A stretch of 41,000 bases of DNA from Streptomyces sp. SID486 (lineage in GTDB: Bacteria > Actinomycetota > Actinomycetes > Streptomycetales > Streptomycetaceae): contig NZ_WWJT01000093.1 of NCBI RefSeq assembly GCF_009865385.1, forward strand, positions 1-41,000. Direction: 5' to 3'. Made by a program: the position numbers and the translations under genes. Positions within the stretch are counted from its first letter, which is position 1. Every line of letters begins with the position of its first letter. Under the pieces are notes generated by a model that was not told where the DNA came from, made no database searches, and saw only the letters and a list, made by a program, of their open reading frames with translations. Shown here in pieces: positions 27,570 to 37,699 of the stretch.

Positions 27570-28739
27570 ATGAGCACCAAGGACTTCATCGAGAAGGACT
27601 ACTACAAGGTCCTCGGCGTCCCCAAGGACGCCACCGAGGCCGAGATCAAGAAGGCGTACCGGAAGCTCGCCCGCGAGTTCCACCCGGACGCCAACAAGGG
27701 CAACGTCAAGGCCGAGGAGCGCTTCAAGGAGATCTCCGAGGCGAACGACATCCTCGGCGACCCCAAGAAGCGCAAGGAGTACGACGAGGCGCGCGCGCTG
27801 TTCGGCAACGGAGGCTTCCGTCCCGGACCGGGCGCGGGCGGCGGCTCCTTCAACTTCGACCTGGGAGACCTCTTCGGAGGCGGCAACGCCCAGGGCGGAG
27901 GCTTCGGCGGCGGCATCGGTGACGTCTTCGGGGGCCTGTTCAACCGCGGCGGCGCCGCGGGCCCGCGTACCCAGCCCCGGCGCGGCCAGGACATCGAGTC
28001 CGAGGTCACGCTGAGCTTCACGGAGGCCATCGAGGGCGCCACGGTGCCCCTGCGGATGTCCTCCCAGTCCCCCTGCAAGGCGTGTTCGGGTACCGGCGAC
28101 AAGAACGGCACACCGCGTGTGTGCCCGACCTGCGTCGGTACGGGGCAGGTCGCGCGGGGCTCCGGCGGCGGCTTCTCGCTCACCGACCCCTGCCCCGACT
28201 GCAAGGGCCGCGGGCTGATCGCCGAGCACCCCTGCGCGGAGTGCAAGGGCAGCGGCCGCGCCAAGTCGTCCCGGACCATGCAGGTCCGTGTCCCGGCGGG
28301 CGTGACCGACGGCCAGCGCATCCGGCTGCGCGGCAAGGGCGCGCCCGGCGAGCGGGGCGGCCCGGCGGGCGACCTGTACGTGGTCGTCCATGTCGGGGAG
28401 CACCCGGTGTTCGGACGCAAGGACGACAACCTCACCGTCACCGTGCCGGTGACCTACGCCGAGGCGGCCCTCGGCGGCGAGGTGCGGGTGCCGACCCTGG
28501 GCGGACCGCCCGTCACCCTGAAACTGCCGCCCGGCACCCCCAACGGCCGCACCATGCGGGCGCGGGGCAAGGGCGCGGTCCGCAAGGACGGCACCCGCGG
28601 CGACCTGCTGGTCACCGTCGAGGTGAGTGTCCCGACGGACCTGTCGGGGAAGGCTCGTGACGCGCTGGAGGCGTATCGCGAGGCGACCGCGGGCGAGGAC
28701 CCGCGGGCGGAGCTGTTCGAGGCCGCGAAGGGAGCCTGA
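27570..28739 (+). CDS. dnaJ: Chaperone DnaJ (Hsp40, type I)
   Basis: A 389-aa DnaJ. The J-domain is KDYYKVLGVPKDATEAEI..., with the HPD motif at 38-40 that stimulates DnaK ATPase. A G/F-rich region follows (GNGGFRPGPGAGGGSFNF, GGGFGGGIGDVFGG), then four zinc-finger repeats CKACSGTG, CPTCVGTG, CPDCKGRG, CAECKGSG, and the C-terminal substrate-binding domains (VPVTYAEAALGGEVRVPTL). All type I features are complete. AAGGAGGGG precedes the ATG. It sits third in the operon, 33 bases after grpE and 4 before hspR. Confidence 0.98.
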   Translation: MSTKDFIEKDYYKVLGVPKDATEAEIKKAYRKLAREFHPDANKGNVKAEERFKEISEANDILGDPKKRKEYDEARALFGNGGFRPGPGAGGGSFNFDLGDLFGGGNAQGGGFGGGIGDVFGGLFNRGGAAGPRTQPRRGQDIESEVTLSFTEAIEGATVPLRMSSQSPCKACSGTGDKNGTPRVCPTCVGTGQVARGSGGGFSLTDPCPDCKGRGLIAEHPCAECKGSGRAKSSRTMQVRVPAGVTDGQRIRLRGKGAPGERGGPAGDLYVVVHVGEHPVFGRKDDNLTVTVPVTYAEAALGGEVRVPTLGGPPVTLKLPPGTPNGRTMRARGKGAVRKDGTRGDLLVTVEVSVPTDLSGKARDALEAYREATAGEDPRAELFEAAKGA

Positions 28740-28743
28740 GAGT

Positions 28744-29193
28744 ATGGACGGCCGTCGGCGTAATCCGTATGAATTGACCGAGGAGACCCCGGTCTACGTC
28801 ATCTCGGTGGCGGCCCAGCTCTCCGGACTCCACCCGCAGACGCTGCGCCAGTACGACCGCCTGGGCCTGGTCTCCCCGGACCGCACCGCGGGCCGGGGCC
28901 GGCGCTACTCGGCCCGTGACATCGAACTGCTCCGTCAGGTGCAGCAGCTGTCGCAGGACGAGGGCATCAACCTGGCCGGCATCAAACGGATCATCGAACT
29001 GGAGAACCAGGTCGCCGCGCTGCAGTCCCGCCTCGCGGAGATGCAGGCGGCCCTGGACGGCGCGGCGGCGACGATGCAGCAGCGCGAGGCCGCGGTGCAC
29101 GCCTCCTACCGGCGCGACCTCGTGCCGTACCAGGAGGTACAGCAGACCAGTGCGCTGGTGGTGTGGCGGCCGAAGCGGCAGCAGCAGGACTGA
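28744..29193 (+). CDS. hspR: Heat-shock repressor HspR (MerR family)
   Basis: A 149-aa MerR-family repressor. The winged helix is YVISVAAQLSGLHPQTLRQY, DRLGLVSPDRTAGRGRRYSA, then a helical segment (LLRQVQQLSQDEGINLAGIK, RIIELENQVAALQSRLAEMQ) that dimerises. The tail SALVVWRPKR is typical of HspR. It binds HAIR sites, with DnaK, to repress dnaK, clpB and other genes; HAIRs are present at 25008 and 34913 in this window. The start at 28744 is 4 bases after the dnaJ stop. A strong terminator ends the operon after it, so HspR controls its own synthesis through the dnaK promoter. Confidence 0.97.
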   Translation: MDGRRRNPYELTEETPVYVISVAAQLSGLHPQTLRQYDRLGLVSPDRTAGRGRRYSARDIELLRQVQQLSQDEGINLAGIKRIIELENQVAALQSRLAEMQAALDGAAATMQQREAAVHASYRRDLVPYQEVQQTSALVVWRPKRQQQD

Positions 29194-29215
29194 GACGCGC
29201 ACGGCGTCACACGCG

Positions 29216-29244
29216 GAGAGGGGCCCGGAATCCGGGCCCCTCTC
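29216..29244 (+). terminator. Terminator of the dnaK operon
   Basis: A 14-bp inverted repeat GAGAGGGGCCCGGA / TCCGGGCCCCTCTC, one base apart, follows hspR by 22 bases. Confidence 0.9.
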
Positions 29245-29642
29245 ACGCGTTCCGGGAGCGGGCCGCCCGGTGGCCGCCGGGCGGCGGGTTTCGTCCGGGC
29301 CGCCCGGTCGTTCTCCGCGGTCGCGTCGCGCGCGTGGCCGGGTTCATTCGTTCGTCTGATCGAGTCGGAGCACGGCCGCCGGTCGCCGGTGACGGCGACT
29401 CGTGCCGAACCGGGCCGGTTGTACGGATCTTTGCCGGACCGTGGACATCCTTTGGATGGACGGGTCGTAAAGAGCCCTTGAAGACGGTTTCGCGTGACCT
29501 TCACAGGTGGAGCTGAGCGTGGTGTTGCGCACTCGTTAAGTGATTCTTCTTGACGCCGGGTGCGGCACCCGCGTTGTCTTTTCAGACACCTGGGTCGTAT
29601 AGCAGCGCCCTGGTCCGGAACGCACCTGAAGTGAGCCCTCGA
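29245..29642. other. Intergenic region upstream of the sugar-binding lipoprotein gene
   Basis: About 400 bases, no gene. The last 250 bases are less G+C rich (for example around 29420-29545) and should contain the promoter; a CTTGACG at about 29548 is a possible -35 element. There is a small inverted repeat (CGGGTGCGGCACCCG) near 29556. No HAIR copy is present. Confidence 0.5.
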
Positions 29643-30749
29643 ATGCGTCGTATCGCCATATCCGTGGCCCTGTCCACGATGACCCTCTCGCTCGCCGGCT
29701 GCGGCGTGCTGAACGCCACGGGGGACAGCGCGAGCGCGAGCCCGACCAAGGGCGACGACGTCACCGTGGGTCTGCTGCTGCCCGAGAAGGCGAACTCCCG
29801 CTACGACAAGTTCGACTACCCCATCATCAAGAACAAGGTCGCCGAACTCACCAGGAAGCAGGGCAAGGTCGAGTACGCCAACGCCGACGCGAGCGCCGCC
29901 CGGCAGGCCGAGCAGCTGCAGGGCATGATCGACAGCAAGGTCGACGTCATCCTGCTCGACGCCGTCGACGCGCGCGCCATCGCCGACGGGGTGAAGAAGG
30001 CCAAGGACGCCGGCATCCCGGTCATCGCCTACGACCGTCTCGCCGAGGGGCCGATCGACGCCTACATCTCCTTCGACAACGAACTCGTCGGTGAGGTGCA
30101 GGGCCGCACCCTGCTGGACGCCCTCGGGTCGGGCGTCGACACCTCCGACAAGATCGTCATGATGAACGGCTCGCCCACCGACCCGAACGCCAAGCAGTTC
30201 AAGGAGGGCGCGCTCTCCGAGCTGAACGGCAAGGTGACGATCGCCGAGAGCTACGACACCACGGGCTGGAAGCCGGAGATCGCCGAGGAGCACATGGCCG
30301 AGGCGATCGCGAAGATCGGCAAGAACAACATCGCCGGCGTCTACTCGGCCAACGACGGCATGGCCGGCGGCATCATCAAGGCCCTGGAGGCGGCCGGCGT
30401 CACCCAGCTGCCCCCGATCACCGGCCAGGACGCCGAACTGGACGCGGTGCAGCGCGTCGTGGCCGGCGAGCAGTACATGAGCGTCTACAAGTCCTACCCG
30501 GACGAGGCCGAGGCCGCCGCGCAGATGGCCGTCACCAAGATCCAGGGCAAGGACATCCAGTTCGACGCCCTCACCCAGGACCGGGTGGACAGCCCCACCC
30601 TCAAGGACATCCCCGCCAAGCTGGTCCAGGTGAGCGCGCTCACCAAGAAGACCGTCAAGGACACGGTCGTCGCCGACGGCATCTACTCGGTCGACGACAT
30701 CTGCACCGCCAAGTACAAGGCGGCCTGCGCGGCGATCGGTCTCAAGTAG
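29643..30749 (+). CDS. Sugar ABC-transporter substrate-binding lipoprotein (XylF/RbsB-like)
   Basis: A 368-aa exported lipoprotein. Signal peptide MRRIAISVALSTMTLSLAGC ends in the lipobox LAGC (lipidated Cys at residue 20). The mature part is a Peripla_BP_4-type sugar-binding protein: VTVGLLLPEKANSRYDKFDY, QGMIDSKVDVILLDAVDARA, GIPVIAYDRLAEGPIDAYIS, DNELVGEVQG, YSANDGMAGGIIKALEAAG, ITGQDAELDAVQRVVAGEQY. It resembles xylose-binding proteins most. It should bind a pentose or related sugar outside the membrane. No permease or ATPase gene is nearby, so it is an orphan. The start is set by the signal peptide; the ribosome-binding site is weak. Confidence 0.9.
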   Translation: MRRIAISVALSTMTLSLAGCGVLNATGDSASASPTKGDDVTVGLLLPEKANSRYDKFDYPIIKNKVAELTRKQGKVEYANADASAARQAEQLQGMIDSKVDVILLDAVDARAIADGVKKAKDAGIPVIAYDRLAEGPIDAYISFDNELVGEVQGRTLLDALGSGVDTSDKIVMMNGSPTDPNAKQFKEGALSELNGKVTIAESYDTTGWKPEIAEEHMAEAIAKIGKNNIAGVYSANDGMAGGIIKALEAAGVTQLPPITGQDAELDAVQRVVAGEQYMSVYKSYPDEAEAAAQMAVTKIQGKDIQFDALTQDRVDSPTLKDIPAKLVQVSALTKKTVKDTVVADGIYSVDDICTAKYKAACAAIGLK

Positions 30750-30820
30750 GCACGGCACCGCACCCCGTGGGGTCCCCGCGCGGACCCGGCCGAGGTGGGG
30801 GAACCCCGGCCGGGACCGCT

Positions 30821-30841
30821 CCGGGTGCCGGTGGCACCCGG
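30821..30841 (+). terminator. Terminator after the sugar-binding lipoprotein
   Basis: A 9-bp inverted repeat CCGGGTGCC / GGCACCCGG with a 3-base loop about 70 bases after the stop codon. Confidence 0.6.
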
Positions 30842-31042
30842 GGGAAGCGGCACCGACGATGCCGAAGCGACGCCGGCACCACCACCTTCATCTTGTGGCA
30901 ATGCGCGGGGCGGACCCTTGTCAAACCCGGGCACAGTGCCGCTTTTCGGATGCCCCCGTCGGGAGAGCCGTGTTGCGGACCCGGTCGGCGCCGCGCATAG
31001 TTGCGCTGCGGAAGTGGCAGCACACCGGGGGTGGAATGGGCG

Positions 31043-32071
31043 ATGGCCGGGCGCGGGGCGGAGGAGCATCCTCACGGTGCCGACCGGCTGTGCGAGGCCG
31101 GGGATCGGGTGTACTCCCGTGCCGTACGCCGGGGACGGGTGCCGCGCACGGACGCCGACCTCGTGCCCTGCCTGCTGGAACTGGCTCTGCTGCATCCGGA
31201 TCCCGACGACATGGACTGGCTGGTGCCGACCTCCCCGCAGGAGGTCATGACCCGGCTGCTGCGCGGGGTCTACGACGAGGTGAGCGCCAGTCAGCGGCGG
31301 GTGGGGTCGGCGGTGGCCGCCTTCGAGTGGTACGCGGGCCTGGGCCGGCAGCTGAACGCGCTCGCGGCGCCGGCGGAGGGCAGCGCCATCCGCGTCCTGG
31401 ACGGGCTCTCCCGCATCCAGGCCGCGATGGACGAGGCGACGGAGGCGTGCACCACCGAGGTCCTCACCGTGCAGCCCGGCGGCATCCGGCGGGAGGCCGA
31501 ACTGACCGAGGGCCTGCACCGGGCCCTCGCCCTGCGTGGCCGGGGCGTCCGCATGCGGGACCTCTACACGCATGTCGCCCGGCACGGACAGGGACTGCTC
31601 AACTACCTGGAACTGATGGGTGACACGGTCGAGGCCCGCACCCTGGACGAGGTCATCGACCGGCTCATCCTCTTCGACCGCACGGTGGCCTTCATCCCGG
31701 CCAACACCGACCGCACGATGGCCCTCGAACTGCGCCATCCGGCACTGGTCGAATACCTGGTGACGGTCTTCGAACGGCTCTGGCGGCTCGCCATCCCGCT
31801 GACGGCCGCACTCCCCGACACGGGCATCGAGGGCATCTCACACCGCGAGCAGTCCATCGCGGCGCTGCTCGCGGAGGGCCACCAGGACGCGGTGATCGCC
31901 GAGCGGCTGGGCATCAGCGTGCGCACCTGCCGCGCCCACATCGCCCGCCTGTCGGAGACACTGGGTGCGGCCAGCCGCACCCAGCTGGGCGTCCGCATCG
32001 CCCAGGTCGGCCTGGACGGCCGGCGTACCGCGCTCACCGCTCCGGATCAAGAACCCCCGACCGGCCGATGA
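31043..32071 (+). CDS. LuxR-type HTH regulator, paralogue A (full length)
   Basis: A 342-aa regulator. The C-terminus is a GerE/LuxR helix-turn-helix (HREQSIAALLAEGHQDAVIA, ERLGISVRTCRAHIARLSET). The body has a short N-terminal helical part (LCEAGDRVYSRAVRRGRVPR, CLLELALLHPDPDD), a helical hinge, and an alpha/beta middle domain with TTEVLTVQPGG and RTLDEVIDRLILFDRTVAFI, as in TrmB-like sensor regions. It is one of three paralogues in 2.6 kb. The start is ATG 31043 or GTG 31031; both are downstream of GGGGG. It converges on the deleted paralogue, overlapping by 38 bases. The ligand is unknown. Confidence 0.82.
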   Translation: MAGRGAEEHPHGADRLCEAGDRVYSRAVRRGRVPRTDADLVPCLLELALLHPDPDDMDWLVPTSPQEVMTRLLRGVYDEVSASQRRVGSAVAAFEWYAGLGRQLNALAAPAEGSAIRVLDGLSRIQAAMDEATEACTTEVLTVQPGGIRREAELTEGLHRALALRGRGVRMRDLYTHVARHGQGLLNYLELMGDTVEARTLDEVIDRLILFDRTVAFIPANTDRTMALELRHPALVEYLVTVFERLWRLAIPLTAALPDTGIEGISHREQSIAALLAEGHQDAVIAERLGISVRTCRAHIARLSETLGAASRTQLGVRIAQVGLDGRRTALTAPDQEPPTGR

Positions 32072-32660
32072 GATAACCGAGCTGCGCCCGGCTCTCGCTG
32101 CCGAGGGTGGCGGCGAGCTTGGCGATGTGCAGCCGCGCGGTACGGACGTTCATCCCGAGCCGGTCGGCGACGACGGCATCCGTGTGCCCCTCCACGAGAA
32201 GGGCGGCTATGGCGCGCTGGCGGGGGGTTATGCCGTTGAGCGACGGCGTCCGGACCGCTTGCGGGTACATGGGGGTGGCGAGGTGCCAGAGGCGGTCGAA
32301 GGTCGTCACGAAGTACCGGAGCAGCGCGGGGTGACGTACCTCCAGGGCGAGGGTGCCGTCCGTGTTCGCCGGAAGGAAGGCGACCTCACCGTCCACGACG
32401 ATCAGCCGGTCGGTGACCTGGTCCAGGGTGCGGACCTCATGGTCGCCGTTCAGCTGCTCCTGGTAGGCGATGATGTCGGGGGCGTGGCGCAGGGTGTGCT
32501 GCGCCGGGTGCAGCAGTCCGGAGTCGATGAGGCAGGGCGCGTCGGTGGCGTCGGCGGCGGACACGTGGCCCTCCCGCAGCGCGCGCTCGTAGAGCTCGCG
32601 TCCGGCCGCGCACAGGTCCTCGACACGGTGTGGGTGATGTGGGGTACCAGAGCCGCTCAT
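32034..32660 (-). CDS. LuxR-type HTH regulator, paralogue B (internal deletion)
   Basis: A 208-aa relative of the flanking regulators. It keeps the N-terminal part (LCAAGRELYERALREGHVSA, GLLHP), the end of the middle domain (VRTLDQVTDRLIVVDGEVAF) and a complete LuxR HTH (ITPRQRAIAALLVEGHTDAV, ADRLGMNVRTARLHIAKLAA). About 120 residues that the others have between LHP and the (A/Y)QHT segment are gone, without a frame break. This removes most of the presumed sensor domain, so it may bind DNA without the normal signal or interfere with its paralogues. It follows paralogue C with 4 bases between stop and start, so they are co-translated. Confidence 0.8.
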   Translation of the reverse strand: MSGSGTPHHPHRVEDLCAAGRELYERALREGHVSAADATDAPCLIDSGLLHPAQHTLRHAPDIIAYQEQLNGDHEVRTLDQVTDRLIVVDGEVAFLPANTDGTLALEVRHPALLRYFVTTFDRLWHLATPMYPQAVRTPSLNGITPRQRAIAALLVEGHTDAVVADRLGMNVRTARLHIAKLAATLGSESRAQLGYLIGRSGVLDPER

Positions 32661-32664
32661 CGCG

Positions 32665-33648
32665 TCACAGGTCCCGGTCCAGGATGCCGGACTGGGCGAT
32701 GAGATAGCCCAGCTGAGCGCGGCTGCCGCTGCCGAGTGCCTGGGCGAGCTTGGCGATGTGGGCCCGGCACGTACGGACGTTCATGCCGAGGCGGCGGGCG
32801 ATGGCCTCGTCGACATGGCCCTCCACCAGGAGCTTGGCGATGGAGTGCTGGATCTCGGTGATGCCGTCGGGGGCGGTCTCGTAGGGGGCGCCGGCGCTCA
32901 GTGGGACCGCACGGCCCCACATGAACTCGAACACCTTGATGAGGTAGCGGACGAGGCCGGGGTGACGCAGTTCCAGAGCGACCTGCTGATCGTCCCGCGT
33001 GGGGATGAAGGCGACGCTCTCGTCGCAGATGATGAGGCGCTCCACCAACTCGTCGATGGTGCGGTACTCGGCCTTGCCGTTGGCGAGCTGACCCACATAG
33101 GCCAGCTTCTCGGGGTTGTACCGTGCGGTGTGCTGGTACAGCGTCCGGATGCGCACGCCACGCTCGATGAGTGGCCTGTCGCGCTCCAGTCCCCGCAGAA
33201 GACTGCGCTCCGAGTAGCGGTTGCTGGGCTGGACCGTGAGCACCTCGGCCTGGCACTGGGCAGTAGCCAGGTTCAGAGCGGCGTTGATACGCTCCCCGCC
33301 CTCCAGGACCGTGATCGAATCGGTGGTGGCCTCCGTTTGGCTGCTCAGTGCCATGAACGGCTCGAACACATCCGCCAGCCGAATGGACAGTCGCCTGCGT
33401 TCGGTGATCTCCCGTTCTATGGGGTTGAGCCGCTGGGCCAGTGCCACGGACGCGGGTACGGGGCGGAGCCATTCCGGGTCGTCGGGGTCGGGGTGCAGGA
33501 GGGCGAACTCCAACAGGCACGGGGCGGCTTCCGCCTCGGCGCGGGCGATGCGCCCGGCGCGCAGGGCGTCGGCGTAGAGGCGGCCACCTTGCTCGCACAT
33601 CTCGGTCATCGCATGGGGATGTGCAGCTTTAGTCGGATTCGTTGCCAA
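32665..33648 (-). CDS. LuxR-type HTH regulator, paralogue C (full length)
   Basis: A 327-aa regulator with the same plan as paralogue A: N-terminal MCEQGGRLYADALRAGRIAR and CLLEFALLHPDPDD; a helical hinge with LNPIEREITERRRLSIRLAD; middle domain AEVLTVQPSN and YRTIDELVERLIICDESVAF; C-terminal HTH AIARRLGMNVRTCRAHIAKL. I chose TTG at 33648, since GGTGGAG lies just upstream and the coding pattern begins there; an ATG at 33675 is also in frame but has no ribosome-binding site. It is transcribed divergently from the DTSWP peptide gene, the usual arrangement for a regulator and its target. Confidence 0.82.
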   Translation of the reverse strand: MATNPTKAAHPHAMTEMCEQGGRLYADALRAGRIARAEAEAAPCLLEFALLHPDPDDPEWLRPVPASVALAQRLNPIEREITERRRLSIRLADVFEPFMALSSQTEATTDSITVLEGGERINAALNLATAQCQAEVLTVQPSNRYSERSLLRGLERDRPLIERGVRIRTLYQHTARYNPEKLAYVGQLANGKAEYRTIDELVERLIICDESVAFIPTRDDQQVALELRHPGLVRYLIKVFEFMWGRAVPLSAGAPYETAPDGITEIQHSIAKLLVEGHVDEAIARRLGMNVRTCRAHIAKLAQALGSGSRAQLGYLIAQSGILDRDL

Positions 33649-33665
33649 ATCTCCACCCCCCAGGG

Positions 33666-33681
33666 TCCTGAACATGCAGGA
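33666..33681. promoter_or_regulatory. Candidate operator in the regulator/peptide divergent promoter
   Basis: TCCTGAACATGCAGGA is an inverted repeat with 5-bp arms and a 6-base centre; GAACATG is also repeated directly 10 bases on. It lies in a short A+T-richer patch between paralogue C and the peptide gene, where a regulator would bind. Confidence 0.45.
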
Positions 33682-33761
33682 ACATGATGCATTGATTATG
33701 TGGCCACGACATGCCCGAATGAGCCATCGTCGTACCCGACGGGGGAAGAGGGGACCTTCAA

Positions 33762-33974
33762 GTGAGGACGAAGCCGACTATGGGCAAGAGACTGCTTCGC
33801 TCGATACTTGTCGTCGCCTTCTCCGTCGTCGCGGCCGCAGGAGCGCTGGGTGGCCTCGCGAGTGAGAACGGCGACGCTCGAGCGGACACCAGCTGGCCGG
33901 CGGTGGCCGCGACCACCGTGACCGCCAGTGATACCAGTTGGCCGGTTCATATCAAGGACGGCGTGAGGAGCTGA
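33762..33974 (+). CDS. Small exported peptide with two DTSWP motifs
   Basis: A 70-aa precursor. Positive N-terminus (MRTKPTMGKRLLR), hydrophobic core SILVVAFSVVAAAGALGGLA, then a short hydrophilic mature part carrying DTSWP at residues 42-46 and again at 57-61, exactly 15 residues apart. GTG at 33762 has GAGGGG about 8 bases upstream; ATG at 33780 is an alternative. The repeat of a five-residue motif after a signal peptide suggests a secreted peptide, perhaps processed. It is divergent from regulator C and its stop is one base from the start of the Rieske-like gene. No known peptide family could be named. Confidence 0.72.
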   Translation: MRTKPTMGKRLLRSILVVAFSVVAAAGALGGLASENGDARADTSWPAVAATTVTASDTSWPVHIKDGVRS

Positions 33975-33975
33975 C

Positions 33976-34311
33976 GTGACGACCCCGCCCGACGACCGCT
34001 CCTTCCGTCGTGAAATGGCCACCGCCTACCGTTCCGGCTGGCACTTCATCGACCTCGTCACCGCCATCCCCCACAGCGGTGACTCCCTGATGGTGACCGT
34101 GTTCGGTGAGCCGGTCGTCGTCACGCGGGACGAGGACGGCGACGTGCGGGCGTACCGATGCCTGCGCAAGCCGCGTGGCGCGCCGCAGCCGGTGCGATGC
34201 GCCATCCGGTACGGAATGATCTTTGTGAACCTTGACCAGCGGGACCACCGGCTGTGCGAGCCGGCGGAGTCCGACCTGACGACCATCTCGGCCACCCCCC
34301 GCAGTGCCTGA
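33976..34311 (+). CDS. Miniature Rieske-like protein without metal ligands
   Basis: A 111-aa protein. It follows the outline of the Rieske domain of ring-hydroxylating oxygenases: WHFIDLVTAIPHSGDSLMVT, VFGEPVVVTRDEDGDVRAYR, then CLRKPRGAP where the real domain has CxHRGA, VRCAIRYG where it has CxxHGW, and MIFVNLD where it has GFIFVNLD. The histidine ligands are absent (KP replaces the first, Y the second region), and the catalytic domain is missing, so no [2Fe-2S] cluster is expected. It may be a binding or scaffold protein derived from a Rieske oxygenase. GTG at 33976 lies one base after the peptide stop with GAGGAG before it, so the two are translationally coupled. Confidence 0.7.
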   Translation: MTTPPDDRSFRREMATAYRSGWHFIDLVTAIPHSGDSLMVTVFGEPVVVTRDEDGDVRAYRCLRKPRGAPQPVRCAIRYGMIFVNLDQRDHRLCEPAESDLTTISATPRSA

Positions 34312-34354
34312 CGCGATTCCCCCGTCGTAACACATCGCTCAGGCGCTTCCCCCC

Positions 34355-34395
34355 GCAGCGGCGTCACCGTGACCTGAACACGGTGACGCCGCTGC
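34355..34395. terminator. Strong bidirectional terminator
   Basis: A perfect 17-bp stem (GCAGCGGCGTCACCGTG with its complement, 7-base loop) between the Rieske-like gene and the convergent PPOX gene. Confidence 0.92.
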
Positions 34396-34450
34396 AGTTT
34401 CGGGGGGACATCTCCCGGTACGGGCCCACTGTCACGGTGGCTGAAACTCT

Positions 34451-34864
34451 TCACCCGTGCCCCAGTGCCCGGTCGACCTCGATCTCGATCACCACGCGTG
34501 CCGGATTGATACGCGGTGTCCGTTCGTAGCGTTCGGCGTAGCGCCGTTCCGCGTCCGCCACCCGTTCCGGCTCCGTCCGCACCCGCGCGCGTCCCTCCAG
34601 CGTGGCCCAGCGCCGGCCGGCCACCTGGCACACCGCGACCCGGGCGCCCTCGGGTCCGGCCGCGCGCACGTTCCTGGCCTTGGTGCTGGTTCCGCTGGTG
34701 ATCACCCGGGCCAGCCGGGTCTCGGCGTCGTACGTCACCCCCACCGGCACCACGTGCGGGCTGCCGTCCGGGCGCAGGGTCGTCAGGGTGCACACGTGCC
34801 GTTCGCGCCAGAAGGCGAGGTACGGCTCGTCGGGGGAAGTCGGGTCCACGGAGTGCCTCGTCAT
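34451..34864 (-). CDS. PPOX-class (pyridoxamine-phosphate-oxidase-like) flavin/F420-binding protein
   Basis: A 137-aa split-barrel protein: YLAFWRERHVCTLTTLRPDG, SPHVVPVGVTYDAETRLARV, TSGTSTKARNVRAAGPEGAR, then VAVCQVAGRRWATLEGRARV and a final helix plus strand. The pattern fits actinobacterial PPOX-family proteins, many of which bind F420 or FMN and reduce or oxidise small molecules. The substrate is not known. The ATG at 34864 has no ribosome-binding site, but TAGGTT lies six bases upstream as a -10 box, which implies a leaderless transcript. It is divergent from clpB; the clpB HAIR lies about 50 bases upstream of it and might touch both promoters. Confidence 0.85.
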   Translation of the reverse strand: MTRHSVDPTSPDEPYLAFWRERHVCTLTTLRPDGSPHVVPVGVTYDAETRLARVITSGTSTKARNVRAAGPEGARVAVCQVAGRRWATLEGRARVRTEPERVADAERRYAERYERTPRINPARVVIEIEVDRALGHG

Positions 34865-34912
34865 GGGCGCAACCTAGCCCCGGAGCGCCCCGGAAAGCAC
34901 TCCCCCTGCCGC

Positions 34913-34933
34913 CTTGAGTGGAATAGACTCAAC
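34913..34933. promoter_or_regulatory. HAIR operator (HspR-binding site) of clpB
   Basis: CTTGAGT-N7-ACTCAAC differs from the ideal HAIR only in the last base. It lies 58 bases before the clpB start, with TACGCT (34940-34945) a possible -10 box just after it. clpB is a known HspR target in Streptomyces. Confidence 0.9.
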
Positions 34934-34990
34934 TTTGTGTACGCTGGTTAAGTCAGCAGTGGAGCGCGGTCGAGGAGGAGAACGGACAAC

Positions 34991-37588
<2,598 letters not shown>

Positions 37589-37604
37589 CGCCAAGGCGGT
37601 GGAT

Positions 37605-37627
37605 CCTGTCAGCCGACGGCTGACAGG
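37605..37627 (+). terminator. Terminator after clpB
   Basis: A 10-bp stem CCTGTCAGCC / GGCTGACAGG with a 3-base loop 16 bases after the clpB stop, followed by a second small hairpin (CCCCGTCGGGG). Confidence 0.8.
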
Positions 37628-37699
37628 CCCCGTCGGGGCTTGCCACGCCCCTCCCCGCATGGGGGAGGATGGCGGCATCCGCATGAAGGGAAAAACACG

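Noticed and set aside
33762..33974. A lanthipeptide or other RiPP precursor
   Set aside because: The N-terminus is a Sec-type signal peptide, not a RiPP leader, and no modifying enzyme gene is next to it.
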